Below are positions 55,360-63,905 of a stretch of DNA of 64,000 nucleotides, piece by piece. Source of the DNA: Bacillus sp. Y1 (GTDB taxonomy: Bacteria; Bacillota; Bacilli; Bacillales; Cytobacillaceae). How positions within the stretch are numbered: position 1 is the stretch's first letter; each line of letters opens with the position of its first letter. Below the pieces are notes generated by a model, which was not told the origin of the DNA, did not search any database, and saw nothing but the letters and a program-made list of their open reading frames with translations. The DNA lies in assembly GCF_003586445.1 (NCBI RefSeq), contig NZ_CP030028.1:4920501-4984500 (forward strand). The letters are read 5' to 3'. A program made the translations under genes and the position numbers.

Positions 55360-55944
55360 CTATTTATTCATTTTTGAAAGAAAATCACCTAAAAGGCTAT
55401 CAAGGTCATTCTCGTGGTCTTGGTCCTCGTCTGTTGTTTCTGGTTCTTCCTGGCTGATACTTTCCCAACTAAAGGCATCCAGATCGTCTTCTGACGCCTC
55501 TAGCTCTTTTGAAACTGCTATTTCAGGGATAGGCTCAATGAAATGCTCATCAAGATTAGAATCCTCCTCCTGTAAATATAGTGCTTCAGAGATATCTAGA
55601 GCATTACTATTTAAGGATGCGAGCAATGCAGTTGCTCGCACAGGATCTGTTAAAAGCTGGTACATGATACTTCCAAGCAAAGCCTCTGAATGCTCATGCT
55701 TTAACCAGTTTCGTTGGGATTTGCTTAATTTATGAGGAATGGGAATCGTGATTGTTTCCTGCTCCCTGGACGAAGACTGGCTAACTCCCTGCATGACAAA
55801 TTCAGCTATTTTACTAGAAAAATTTCTTCTTTCGGTTTCCTTCAACTTTTGTAAATACTTTAATAAATGATCTGGCGTATCAGATGGAATTCGAAAGGAG
55901 ATTGCTTGGCCTCTCTTCACTTCATTAGAAGCTGATTTTTTCAT
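55360..55944 (-). CDS. ParR-like partition DNA-binding protein (putative)
   Basis: 194 residues. The N-terminus (about 10-60; RGQAISFRIPSDTPDHLLKYLQKLKE) looks like a ribbon-helix-helix motif as in ParR/AlfB adaptors; the middle is helical and the C-terminal 60 residues are very acidic, ending DSLLGDFLSKMNK, a tail that may contact the actin filament. It begins 8 bases after the ParM-like gene. Short adaptors of type II partition systems diverge quickly, so this rests on position, size and fold guess. Confidence 0.68.
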   Translation of the reverse strand: MKKSASNEVKRGQAISFRIPSDTPDHLLKYLQKLKETERRNFSSKIAEFVMQGVSQSSSREQETITIPIPHKLSKSQRNWLKHEHSEALLGSIMYQLLTDPVRATALLASLNSNALDISEALYLQEEDSNLDEHFIEPIPEIAVSKELEASEDDLDAFSWESISQEEPETTDEDQDHENDLDSLLGDFLSKMNK

Positions 55945-55952
55945 ATCATCAC

Positions 55953-57128
55953 CTATGAATTCTTAACTGGTTCTTGAGCTTTCTTTGGCTTTTCAACTTT
56001 CCTTACATAATCCGTAATTAGCTTGTAATAGGCATTGGCCATCATCCAAATACTCTCTTTTTCATCTTCAAAAAATTCAATATTGTAACCATCTAAATTA
56101 TTATTTAGTGTTTTAATATAATCCTTTAATACATGTGCACCGCCACCAACAAAATAACAGATTTCCGTTTGAGAGTTCTTTTGCCAAATATTCCTCAACA
56201 AACGGTATTGTTTTTTAGCTAACTCCAGTAAGATACGATCCGTTATGTCATGAACACTCGTACGACTTCCTTTCACCATAATATGATTACGATCATTTTT
56301 TCTGGTGATAATTTCTACGACATCACGACGGCTATCTAACTCCACCCCATGTTTTGTTCTTATTTCTTCTCTTATGGCTTCTAGAGATTCAGATACACCT
56401 AGATTGAACCCTTGTGCCTTATCATCGTCGACATTACGATTTTTAATCACTGCAATATCTGTGGAAAGTCCTCCGATGTCCTGAATAAGAATTCTTTTAT
56501 CTATTAAATCCTTATTAATAATCTTTAGCTGGGTATCCATCACAAGATTAATATAAGCCGCAAAACCCTCTGGATATATTTTCACTTCATTAAATTTAAT
56601 ATTTACTTTTAACCCTTGATACTTAGGTGTAACAAGAAATTCTACTTGGTGGACAGAACCGACTAATTTCGAACGGTACCCCGCATCCTTTCCTTCCTTT
56701 ACCTCACGTAGTGGAAGACCTGTACCAAGCGTGTAATTCGCATCAATCACTTGTTTTGATCTCGGAAAAATACCCGTATTCTCTTCTTTCACAGCATCCA
56801 ATGCCAAGGTCGCAAACAGCATGACCAATGTTTGATCTTCTTCTGATTTACTACTTCCCGGGTCCAATTCTGTGGCATTGCTGCTTTTCGTTGCAAGGTT
56901 TCCTACTCGATAAATGGCATTATTGTCTTTTAAGGCAGGAGAATGAACCTTAATATGAATGCCATCAAAGGGATTTTTACTATCCAGTTCCTCTATTCCA
57001 ATGACCGGCCGATCTTCTGTATCCCTGGCAACAATATTAGGAATATTAATTTCATATTCCATCTCCCCAAAGATTGCTTTAATCGAGTCATTTCCAACAT
57101 CTACTGCTGCAATTCTAGAGTTTGACAT
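55953..57128 (-). CDS. ParM/StbA-family actin-like segregation ATPase
   Basis: 391 residues of the plasmid actin family. Nucleotide-binding parts: phosphate-1 AAVDVGNDSIKAIFG (about 8-22), phosphate-2 IQDIGGLSTDIAVI (about 216-229), adenosine loop YFVGGGAHVL (about 337-346). These proteins polymerise and push plasmids apart through a DNA-binding adaptor. It is followed by a ParR-like gene and preceded by an array of short repeats, the usual parM-parR-parC arrangement (centromere upstream). GAAGGGATG precedes the ATG. Finding it beside household genes suggests a chromosomal system or an integrated plasmid remnant. Confidence 0.9.
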   Translation of the reverse strand: MSNSRIAAVDVGNDSIKAIFGEMEYEINIPNIVARDTEDRPVIGIEELDSKNPFDGIHIKVHSPALKDNNAIYRVGNLATKSSNATELDPGSSKSEEDQTLVMLFATLALDAVKEENTGIFPRSKQVIDANYTLGTGLPLREVKEGKDAGYRSKLVGSVHQVEFLVTPKYQGLKVNIKFNEVKIYPEGFAAYINLVMDTQLKIINKDLIDKRILIQDIGGLSTDIAVIKNRNVDDDKAQGFNLGVSESLEAIREEIRTKHGVELDSRRDVVEIITRKNDRNHIMVKGSRTSVHDITDRILLELAKKQYRLLRNIWQKNSQTEICYFVGGGAHVLKDYIKTLNNNLDGYNIEFFEDEKESIWMMANAYYKLITDYVRKVEKPKKAQEPVKNS

Positions 57129-57257
57129 AATAGATCATCCCTTCTCATTTAATAGATTTATAGCTCCTAGTTGCTAATCATTTTTATGTATCTTTCTATT
57201 AAAGGGTATAGGAGATTACTAGATTATTCAATGAACCTTACGAAAAAGAAATAAAAT

Positions 57258-57433
57258 TGTAAACCTGTAAACACCTTGTAAACAAAGGGCTATTTGTAAA
57301 CATAATTGTAAACAACCACTACAAATCCGTATACACATGATTAAAACGGGATGTATACATATTTGTATACGTGTAAACACAAATGTATACAAGTTGTTTA
57401 CATTAAGTAAACATGTATACGACTTTTGTAAAC
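57258..57433. repeat. Iteron array upstream of parM, putative parC centromere
   Basis: About fourteen copies of a 7-mer TGTAAAC or TGTATAC (variants CGTATAC, AGTAAAC, one inverted GTTTACA). They start at 57258, 57266, 57277, 57295, 57307, 57328, 57352, 57364, 57372, 57384, 57396, 57406, 57414 and 57427. Many steps are 8 or 10-13 bases. Such arrays next to parMR bind the adaptor and double as the operator. The parM promoter must lie here or just below. Confidence 0.8.
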
Positions 57434-57510
57434 AAAGGAAATGAACTAATAAGCATCCCTTAAAATTTAAAAAGGTCCTACTTTAAGTAAGACCTAATCA
57501 CATTTTGAAG

Positions 57511-58038
57511 TTATGATTTGTAATAGGGAGGAATGCGCAGCCATTCCTTTTGCTCTAGGTATTGTTTTACTTGTAGCCCTGAAAGTGTCTTTTTCATAAT
57601 AATCTTTGAAAAAAGTAACCCAACGTCTGCCCGTATGGACTCCGTAAGGCCTCTTGCAGCGTATGCGACACCACTTGCTAAGTTATATGACATTAAGTTA
57701 GCTAACTCTTCATCATTTAATTTGGCACCCTCAGGTATATCACGAAAGTCCCCTACTGGTTTCTCAGGTGTACTTTTTGGGATTGGGACTCCTTCTTTAA
57801 CTAAGAATTCTCTTATTTCATCTCTAATTGGAATATGTAAATTATCCTTTATATCTAAGATGATTCTTTTAAGTTCCTCATCCTGAGCAAGGTTGTACCC
57901 AATTTCCTGATTACGCAACGTAGTTTCCGTACCTAATAAGAAAAACCATAAATTCGTGACTTCCATTACATTTAAAGGCTTTTTTTCACCGTCTAAAAAT
58001 GGTTCGAATGTGTCATGAATCATCTCAAAAAGATTCAT
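57511..58038 (-). CDS. DUF3231 family protein
   Basis: 175 residues, all-helical, with LNVMEVTNLWFFLLGTETTLRNQEIGYNLAQDEELK-type opening, the KEGVPIPKSTPEKP segment and LNDEELANLMSYNLASGVAYAARGL. These are features of DUF3231, a ferritin-like domain found in Bacillus spore-related proteins and often in two copies; here only one copy is present. GGAGGGG is ahead of the ATG. Function unknown. Confidence 0.8.
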   Translation of the reverse strand: MNLFEMIHDTFEPFLDGEKKPLNVMEVTNLWFFLLGTETTLRNQEIGYNLAQDEELKRIILDIKDNLHIPIRDEIREFLVKEGVPIPKSTPEKPVGDFRDIPEGAKLNDEELANLMSYNLASGVAYAARGLTESIRADVGLLFSKIIMKKTLSGLQVKQYLEQKEWLRIPPYYKS

Positions 58039-58102
58039 CTGATAACCCCTCCAGGCATGTAATTCCTATAGTAGTATCATGACCATTCATATAGTAATCA
58101 TA

Positions 58103-59803
58103 CTAATTGAAATATTTTTCAAATAGTTTTTCAGCTGTACGTGTTGCTAATGCCTGAGTGGTAAGAGTGGGGTTTACTCCACCCAAACCGTTATAATGAA
58201 CACTATTATCAGCGATAAATAACTGTTTTACCTGGTAAGCTTCACAATTAGAATCAACTACAAACCCCATTCTCATTGTACTTTCCAAATGAATCATGAT
58301 TCCTGCTGGCCAGTTAGATGAGATCATTTGTTTCGCCCCAGCTTTATGCAAAATATGAATAGCCATTTTCATTAATTCTTTTCTATTTTTTATAGATTTT
58401 TTTGTAGGAATATAGCTTAGGATAGGTATAGGACCATGTTCATCACTAATCGTAGGATGGAGGTTCACTCCATTTCTATGATCAACCTCATCGTCTGTAA
58501 TGATTAGTATATTCAACGTTTTTTTATAATTTAACATTAAATCTTTTAATTTGCTTCCAACAATTTGATTATGAAATTCCCAGTTCGACTGTTCCTTTTG
58601 ATAGATACTCCACCCAGATTGACTAATTCCATAGGAAAGAGAAGCTGTTAGTCCTGGGCTCATACCGGCCGTTTGCATCGAACCTAAGCCAGGAAAATCG
58701 AGTCTTGCACCACATGTATGTCCAATAAAAGGATTGATATCCGGCTCGCCTAAGATAGACATAAGGTCTTTTTCATTAAAGATTCCAGTTACCCAGTCCA
58801 TATAATGGTTCGTTAACCCTTTTCCGACCCATGGATTTTGTGGGAGATTAGAATTTAACCAAAGTCGCGGGCTCTCTATGCTACCTCCAGCAAGAACAAC
58901 CACCTTTGCTCTTAGTTCTTCCTCTTCTCCTGTCCATGTATCCCTAATACGGACTCCAGTCGCCTGTAACTCTCGTGAACAACTGGTATCTGTTAAGATT
59001 TTTATTGTAAATGAATTAGGTCTAATCGTGACATTACCCGTACTCAAAGCCAAAGGGATGTAACTAACTGTTGTTGATCTCTTTGCAACCTTATCTACTG
59101 AAGGTCCATGTGGGCAGCCATTGATACAATGTCCACAAAGGGTACATCCTTCCATCCTCGATAATTGTTCAAGTGAAACATTTACATTGTTAAGATTTTT
59201 ATTTATAGGTAAGATCGCATTGGGCTGTGGTCGATAGCCCGGACTTGTAACATTTAAGGTGGAATTAAGCTGCCAGCCCGCTCTTTTTGCTCCGAAATAA
59301 AATAATTCTTCCTTTGCGGTTGTTGGTGCAAAGGAAACCGGTAATGTGGCTTCTACCTTTTCATAATAAGGAATGAGTTCTCGATAGGAAAGAGGCCATA
59401 CTTCGTCAATAGCTGATGGAAAAGCACGAGGAGAATTAGCTGTATAATGCTGTGTGGACCCTCCCACACCCGCACTTTGCCAAATAATTTGCTTATGTGG
59501 TGATAAGCGAACCCATGGTGCCCGCTCTCTATTTGCTGGTCCCCATCGAAATCTACCTGTAACCAAATTATTCATGTTATCTTCATACTTGTTCATTTGT
59601 TGCCTATAAAGAGATATATCTAAATCATTTTTATCGGAACTTTCTTTTGCACAAGAATAAAGATTTGGATTTGGCCACTTTTGATTTCCATACCATGGGC
59701 CTGCTTCTATAATTAACACCTTTAAACCCTTTTCCCCAAGCTCTCTTGCTATAACTGCTCCACCACCTCCTGCACCAATGACAATTACATCTGGATTAGA
59801 CAT
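58103..59803 (-). CDS. GMC oxidoreductase (gluconate 2-dehydrogenase large-subunit type)
   Basis: About 566 residues. FAD-binding GAGGGGAVIARELGEKGLKVLIIEAGPW at the N-terminus (GxGxxG), a four-Cys cluster CTLCGHCINGCPHG (about 230) that looks like an iron-sulphur site, and a GMC C-terminal domain with HLESTMRMG and GGVNPTLTTQALATRTA. Such flavoproteins oxidise sugars or polyols and pair with the small subunit encoded just upstream, which it overlaps by 8 bases. No cytochrome c subunit gene is present. Start at ATG 59803 behind AGGGGGAAA. Confidence 0.87.
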   Translation of the reverse strand: MSNPDVIVIGAGGGGAVIARELGEKGLKVLIIEAGPWYGNQKWPNPNLYSCAKESSDKNDLDISLYRQQMNKYEDNMNNLVTGRFRWGPANRERAPWVRLSPHKQIIWQSAGVGGSTQHYTANSPRAFPSAIDEVWPLSYRELIPYYEKVEATLPVSFAPTTAKEELFYFGAKRAGWQLNSTLNVTSPGYRPQPNAILPINKNLNNVNVSLEQLSRMEGCTLCGHCINGCPHGPSVDKVAKRSTTVSYIPLALSTGNVTIRPNSFTIKILTDTSCSRELQATGVRIRDTWTGEEEELRAKVVVLAGGSIESPRLWLNSNLPQNPWVGKGLTNHYMDWVTGIFNEKDLMSILGEPDINPFIGHTCGARLDFPGLGSMQTAGMSPGLTASLSYGISQSGWSIYQKEQSNWEFHNQIVGSKLKDLMLNYKKTLNILIITDDEVDHRNGVNLHPTISDEHGPIPILSYIPTKKSIKNRKELMKMAIHILHKAGAKQMISSNWPAGIMIHLESTMRMGFVVDSNCEAYQVKQLFIADNSVHYNGLGGVNPTLTTQALATRTAEKLFEKYFN

Positions 59804-60410
59804 GAAGATTTCCCCCTTTTTTCGGATCACCTAATAAAAAACCACGAAGATTCCGATATCCAAAAGCTGGTCCTGGGTATTTTGTTTGAATCCACCCAAC
59901 TGGAAAATACTCGATACGTTTATACTCATGTCGGTTAAATCGAGTTGAGCCATATCCAGTCCATTCCGAATAATAGCCCAAAAACGTTAGCTGGGTTATA
60001 GTATTCTTCATACTTTGTGTTAAACCTGGATTGTTGGTAAAAGGTTCTGGTAAGCTCTCCAAAGGTACTTCTAATCTTTCTAGCAAGTTGAGTGCCATTA
60101 GTCTCTCATTACGTGAAAGAGTAGAGAATACCCCTTTCCTAGGAAATGCCCATGTATGGTAAAAATACACTTTTCTTTCTATGTACAATAGTTGAATAGC
60201 AGCAATGTCTAATAAGTTAGCTGTCTGTTTTGACAATGGGATCGTTACTCCTTGATTTATAGAAGAGGGCAAAGTCTGATCCAAAACTGCTATAACATAC
60301 CCATAAACCACTTCATCCATTGGAGAAGCCTGAAGAATGGCGTCCACCGCAGCTTGGATGGTTATCCTCGTATGAGCATCAAGTATTTCACTGGTTAAAA
60401 GTTTTATCAT
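59796..60410 (-). CDS. Gluconate 2-dehydrogenase subunit 3 family protein
   Basis: About 204 residues; the conserved Asn/Arg region SLSRNERLMALNLLERLE (about 100) and GYYSEWTGYGSTRF (about 145-160) fit this family of small subunits of GMC dehydrogenases. It lacks a clear Tat or Sec signal. ATG at 60410 follows AGGAGGG by 7 bases; the longer ORF start is not used. Translationally coupled to the large subunit. Confidence 0.82.
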   Translation of the reverse strand: MIKLLTSEILDAHTRITIQAAVDAILQASPMDEVVYGYVIAVLDQTLPSSINQGVTIPLSKQTANLLDIAAIQLLYIERKVYFYHTWAFPRKGVFSTLSRNERLMALNLLERLEVPLESLPEPFTNNPGLTQSMKNTITQLTFLGYYSEWTGYGSTRFNRHEYKRIEYFPVGWIQTKYPGPAFGYRNLRGFLLGDPKKGGNLHV

Positions 60411-60493
60411 GTCCTTCCCTCCTACAAACAAAAATCCCCATCCTTTAATTGTATTTGGAAATTTGAAAGGATAGACTACTTAATTAGAGGAAG

Positions 60494-60531
60494 CAAAAAA
60501 CCCGCGCCATCTTAGTAACGGATCGGGTTTT
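60494..60531 (-). terminator. Hairpin with T tract in the leader of the GMC operon
   Basis: AAAACCCG and CGGGTTTT with an inner partly paired loop, then TTTTTTG on the minus strand, 85 bases ahead of the small-subunit gene. Either a read-through stop for upstream transcription or an attenuator. Confidence 0.5.
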
Positions 60532-60672
60532 CGAGTACAAAAACTATTGGGGATTGATGTGCTGAAAGTGGTAGGTAGGTGTTTGGATATTCAAGTGAGG
60601 AAGACAAGTTATCTGAAAGAAAAGACACTGTTGTTATTCATTGTTGACTTTTTCGAGGAGGTATGGGAATTC

Positions 60673-60860
60673 GTAGGCGGAGAAATTCCGGTTAATCTGG
60701 ATAGTAGGGCTCAAAAAGCAGATATAAGCGGAAATATTCCGATTAACTTCTCTATATTTACCTAAATTTAAAGATTAAGTTCATATAAACGGAAAAACTC
60801 CGCTTATTTTGCGGGAAATGTTGGTATTTCCCAAAATTAACGGAATTTCTCCGTTAATTT
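60673..60860. repeat. Composite palindromic repeat element, copy B
   Basis: Four palindromic units, cores at 60677, 60728, 60789 and 60840: steps of 51, 61 and 51 bases, the same as copy A near 35.1 kb. Units read like AAGCGGAAATATTCCGATTA and AACGGAATTTCTCCGTTAA. The stretch between the first two units also aligns with copy A (CGGTTAA...GGGCTC versus CGGTTAA...GGAGCTC), so both are in the same orientation. An ORF of 72 codons crossing it is not credible. Confidence 0.75.
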
Positions 60861-60885
60861 TTCAAACTTAGTGAAGACAATGTAT

Positions 60886-60920
60886 AAAATGCTTGGAGAC
60901 ATAATGTTCCAAGCATTTTT
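60886..60920. terminator. Terminator of the yfcC-iadA operon
   Basis: Perfect 12-base arms AAAATGCTTGGA (60886-60897) and TCCAAGCATTTT (60908-60919), usable from both strands. Confidence 0.7.
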
Positions 60921-61038
60921 GCTTATCAAATTGCCTGTAATTTGCTGTGAATTACCGTTTGAATAGCAAGGTTAGTTCTAATTTTGTACTTCAAAATCGA
61001 ATTACTTACCTTCTTAGGTACAAGTTTACTTGTGGAAT

Positions 61039-62211
61039 TTACTCAAAGGTCCCTTTCACTAAAGGAGAACCTTGGGCCACCATTATTTGACCCTTTGCAA
61101 TGACCGTTTGGATTGTTAATGTTTCTTTATCTAAAATAACAAGATCAGCATCCTTACCTTTTTGAATATTACCTTTTTGAGGTAGTTTGAGAACTTGTGC
61201 TGGATTTGATGTAATCACTTGAATTGCTTGCTCCAGAGGGACCTTTTCATTTAATACTGCATCCCTTACCTCCCGGAATAACGAAGCCGTTTTCCCCACT
61301 TTTAGCCCTTTAAATTCGCCCCTTTCATCAAAATAAGGAAGACTTGCCTGCCCATCTGATGAAAAAGTAATACTGCTAATGGGGATGTCTTTTTCGAGCA
61401 TTAATCTTAATCCTGTCGAACACTTCACTTCTCCTTCTTCTAAAAATTGAGGAATGGTGCTAGTGGTCAAGTCGACATACCCACCCTTCTTTGCATACGT
61501 AATACCCGCATCAAATAACTCCTTATTACGATTAATATGAGTAGGATGGAAATGTCTAGCAGGGATTTCTGTCTTCTCGATGATCTCTTCTAGCAATGAT
61601 AATTTTTCCACTCCATCCCCTACATGGATTTCTATAAGTCCAGCTTTTCCAGATAAGATCCCACCATTTCTAGCTGCTGTTGCAATTTTAACCATTTCTT
61701 CAAACGTAGGCTGAGAGGAACGGTGATCAGAAATGGCCACTTCTCCAACACCAATAATTTTGTCGATTAGAATTAAATCGTCTTCAATTCTAGAGGTTAA
61801 TGTTTTGACTGGTACTTGATAAGAACCTGTATGGATATAACAGGTCACACCTTCTTCTTCTAGTGCTCGAGCCTTTGCTAGGAGGCTTTCCATTCTCCGG
61901 GTTGTTCCATCCGTTCCAAGTACACCAACTAGGGTTGTTACACCAGACATCGTTATATCTGTTAACATAATTTCTGGGGTTCTTGTTTTGAATCCACCTT
62001 CTCCTCCACCACCAATAATATGAACATGAGAATCAATGAATCCAGGCACGATAAGTTGACCAGATGCGTCAATCACTTCGATAGGGACAAAAGAAGAAGG
62101 AGTGTTTATTTGCTCCTCTATAAAAGCAATTTTATCGTCTGCAATGAGGATATCTCTTACACCAAGATAGTTTGGTGCATAGACCTCTCCGTTTTTTAAT
62201 AACTTTAACAA
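61039..62211 (-). CDS. iadA: Isoaspartyl dipeptidase
   Basis: 390-residue zinc amidohydrolase that splits beta-aspartyl dipeptides arising from damaged proteins. Metal motif GFIDSHVHIIGGGGEGG (about 60-76), the GEVAISDHRSS segment (about 156), HVGDG and HFHPTHINRN (about 198-225), and SSDGQASLPYFD (about 285). Length matches E. coli IadA (390). Second gene after the YfcC transporter, suggesting uptake and hydrolysis of beta-aspartyl or related peptides. Confidence 0.94.
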   Translation of the reverse strand: MLKLLKNGEVYAPNYLGVRDILIADDKIAFIEEQINTPSSFVPIEVIDASGQLIVPGFIDSHVHIIGGGGEGGFKTRTPEIMLTDITMSGVTTLVGVLGTDGTTRRMESLLAKARALEEEGVTCYIHTGSYQVPVKTLTSRIEDDLILIDKIIGVGEVAISDHRSSQPTFEEMVKIATAARNGGILSGKAGLIEIHVGDGVEKLSLLEEIIEKTEIPARHFHPTHINRNKELFDAGITYAKKGGYVDLTTSTIPQFLEEGEVKCSTGLRLMLEKDIPISSITFSSDGQASLPYFDERGEFKGLKVGKTASLFREVRDAVLNEKVPLEQAIQVITSNPAQVLKLPQKGNIQKGKDADLVILDKETLTIQTVIAKGQIMVAQGSPLVKGTFE

Positions 62212-62244
62212 AGTTCTTCACTCCTAACTGTCAGTCCATACGAG

Positions 62245-63675
62245 CTAAAATGGCCCATAACCAATAAAATAGGCAATTACAACAGCCACTAAACCAATCA
62301 AGTATTGAATAAATACTAATGGCAATACCCATTTAGCCCATTTTGTCCACGGAATACCTGCGATAGCTAGACCAGCCATTAATGTACCTGCTGTTGGAAA
62401 AATAATATTTCCAATTCCATCTGCAAATGAAAAAGATAACACGGCGGTTTGTCTAGTGATGTCTAGTAAATCAGCAAGCGGTGTCATAATAGGCATAGTT
62501 AACATTGCATGGCCACTTCCAGATGCCAAAACGAAATGAATGATAGCTTGAAAATTATACATCCCAATTACACTTAAATAAGCCGGCACATCTTTAATGG
62601 CTTCAGATATTCCATACAACATTGGGTCAACAATAGAACCCTCATTTAAAACAACAAGCGTAGCACGAGATAAGCCAATAACAAGCGCTCCTCCAATTAA
62701 TGCCGCTGAACCGCTTGTAAAGGAGCTTACTAGCTTATCAGCTGATAATCTCCCTATTAATCCAATAATAACCGTTAATGCTACGAATAATGCAGCAATC
62801 TCTGTGATATACCATTGATATTTAATAACCCCAAATGCCAAAACCACATAGTTTAAAAGAAAGGCTGTTACAATTAATTTATGCTTCGCAGTAAACTTAA
62901 CAGAAGTAGACACTAAATCTGATGCACTTTCCTTTGAATAATTCCCATAGAATCCAATTTCAGGATTTTTCTTTACCTTCATTGCGTACCGATACACAAA
63001 TACTACAGAAACAAGATAGACAATCACAAACAGAATCAGTCGATATCCCATTCCGGAAAACATAGGTAACTCAGCAATTCCTTGAGCAATTCCTACTGTA
63101 AATGGATTCATCACTGCTGTTGTAAACCCTGCTGAAGCCCCTAATATCACCATTGCTGTACCAGTAATGGTGTCAAAACCCAATGCTAAAGCTAAAGGGA
63201 TGAGTAGCGGAATGTAAGCGAGCGTTTCTTCTGCCATACCCATTAATGACCCACCTATAGCAAAGAATAACATCATCACCGGGATCAGTAGCTTTTCACG
63301 TTTAGTCAGTTTATTGGCCATTGTTTGGATTAATACATCAACGGTTCCTGTTGCACTTAATACGCCAAAAAAACCTCCGATAATAAGAACAAAGAAAATA
63401 ATATTAGCTGCTTCTACCATTCCAGTATGAATAGATTGAATCATATCAAACGGGCCAACAGGAGTTGCATCCTTCCACTGAAAGGTATCAGGGTCTACAA
63501 CAGTACGTCCATCTACTTCCACGCGAGTATATTCCCCTGCTGGAACAATATAAGTTAGAATCGTAGAGATCAATAATATTCCTAATAATAAAGCAAAAAC
63601 ATTAATCTTTTTTTGTTTCTTATTGCTTTGCTTCTCCGGTGAAACTATTACAGAATTCTTTAACTGTTGACTCAT
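62245..63675 (-). CDS. YfcC-family transporter
   Basis: About 476 residues with twelve or so helices, of the YfcC/DcuC-like ion transporter superfamily: VFALLLGILLISTILTYIVPAGEYTR at the start, FFGVLSATGTVDVLIQ and the MGMAEETLAYIPLLIPLALALGFD segment, SGSGHAMLTMPIMTPLADLL near the end. Known members are linked to amino acid, arginine or carboxylate transport. With iadA it may import isoaspartyl peptides or aspartate. ATG 63675 is behind AGGGGGAAA; the 30-codon extension is not supported. Driven by the sigma-54 promoter upstream. Confidence 0.87.
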   Translation of the reverse strand: MSQQLKNSVIVSPEKQSNKKQKKINVFALLLGILLISTILTYIVPAGEYTRVEVDGRTVVDPDTFQWKDATPVGPFDMIQSIHTGMVEAANIIFFVLIIGGFFGVLSATGTVDVLIQTMANKLTKREKLLIPVMMLFFAIGGSLMGMAEETLAYIPLLIPLALALGFDTITGTAMVILGASAGFTTAVMNPFTVGIAQGIAELPMFSGMGYRLILFVIVYLVSVVFVYRYAMKVKKNPEIGFYGNYSKESASDLVSTSVKFTAKHKLIVTAFLLNYVVLAFGVIKYQWYITEIAALFVALTVIIGLIGRLSADKLVSSFTSGSAALIGGALVIGLSRATLVVLNEGSIVDPMLYGISEAIKDVPAYLSVIGMYNFQAIIHFVLASGSGHAMLTMPIMTPLADLLDITRQTAVLSFSFADGIGNIIFPTAGTLMAGLAIAGIPWTKWAKWVLPLVFIQYLIGLVAVVIAYFIGYGPF

Positions 63676-63774
63676 CCATTTTTCCCCCTTTTTATTCAAA
63701 CAATCACCATTCAATTCTAAAAAAAACCATCCTTCAGTTTGAATATTCAGAATTGAGCTAGTCACATACTTTAA

Positions 63775-63790
63775 TGCAAGTAGCGTGCCA
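63775..63790 (-). promoter_or_regulatory. Sigma-54 promoter of yfcC-iadA
   Basis: Minus strand reads TGGCACGCTACTTGCA, an exact fit to TGGCAC-N5-TTGCW (-24/-12). About 100 bases ahead of the transporter start. Confidence 0.88.
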
Positions 63791-63837
63791 GAAATGGAAA
63801 CCCTTTCTTACTGGCGTTTCTTTATTTCTTTATTTTA

Positions 63838-63887
63838 TTAATTGGTTGTTTTTGACCTTAATTGGGTTTACTATTAAACCAATTAAG
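63838..63887. promoter_or_regulatory. Putative activator-binding site (UAS)
   Basis: CTTAATTGG (63857-63865) and CCAATTAAG (63879-63887) form a perfect inverted repeat with a 13-base spacer. A further TTAATTGG is at 63838-63845. They lie about 50-100 bases upstream of the -24 element, where sigma-54 activators bind. Confidence 0.65.
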
Positions 63888-63905
63888 TGTATAAGGAGTG
63901 TTTTT

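Noticed and set aside
57258..57433. CRISPR-like array
   Set aside because: Repeats are only 7 bases with uneven 8-24-base steps and no spacers of constant length; the ParM context fits a centromere.
60547..60765. 72-codon rightward ORF
   Set aside because: It crosses the palindromic repeat element, has no ribosome binding site and shows no coding character.
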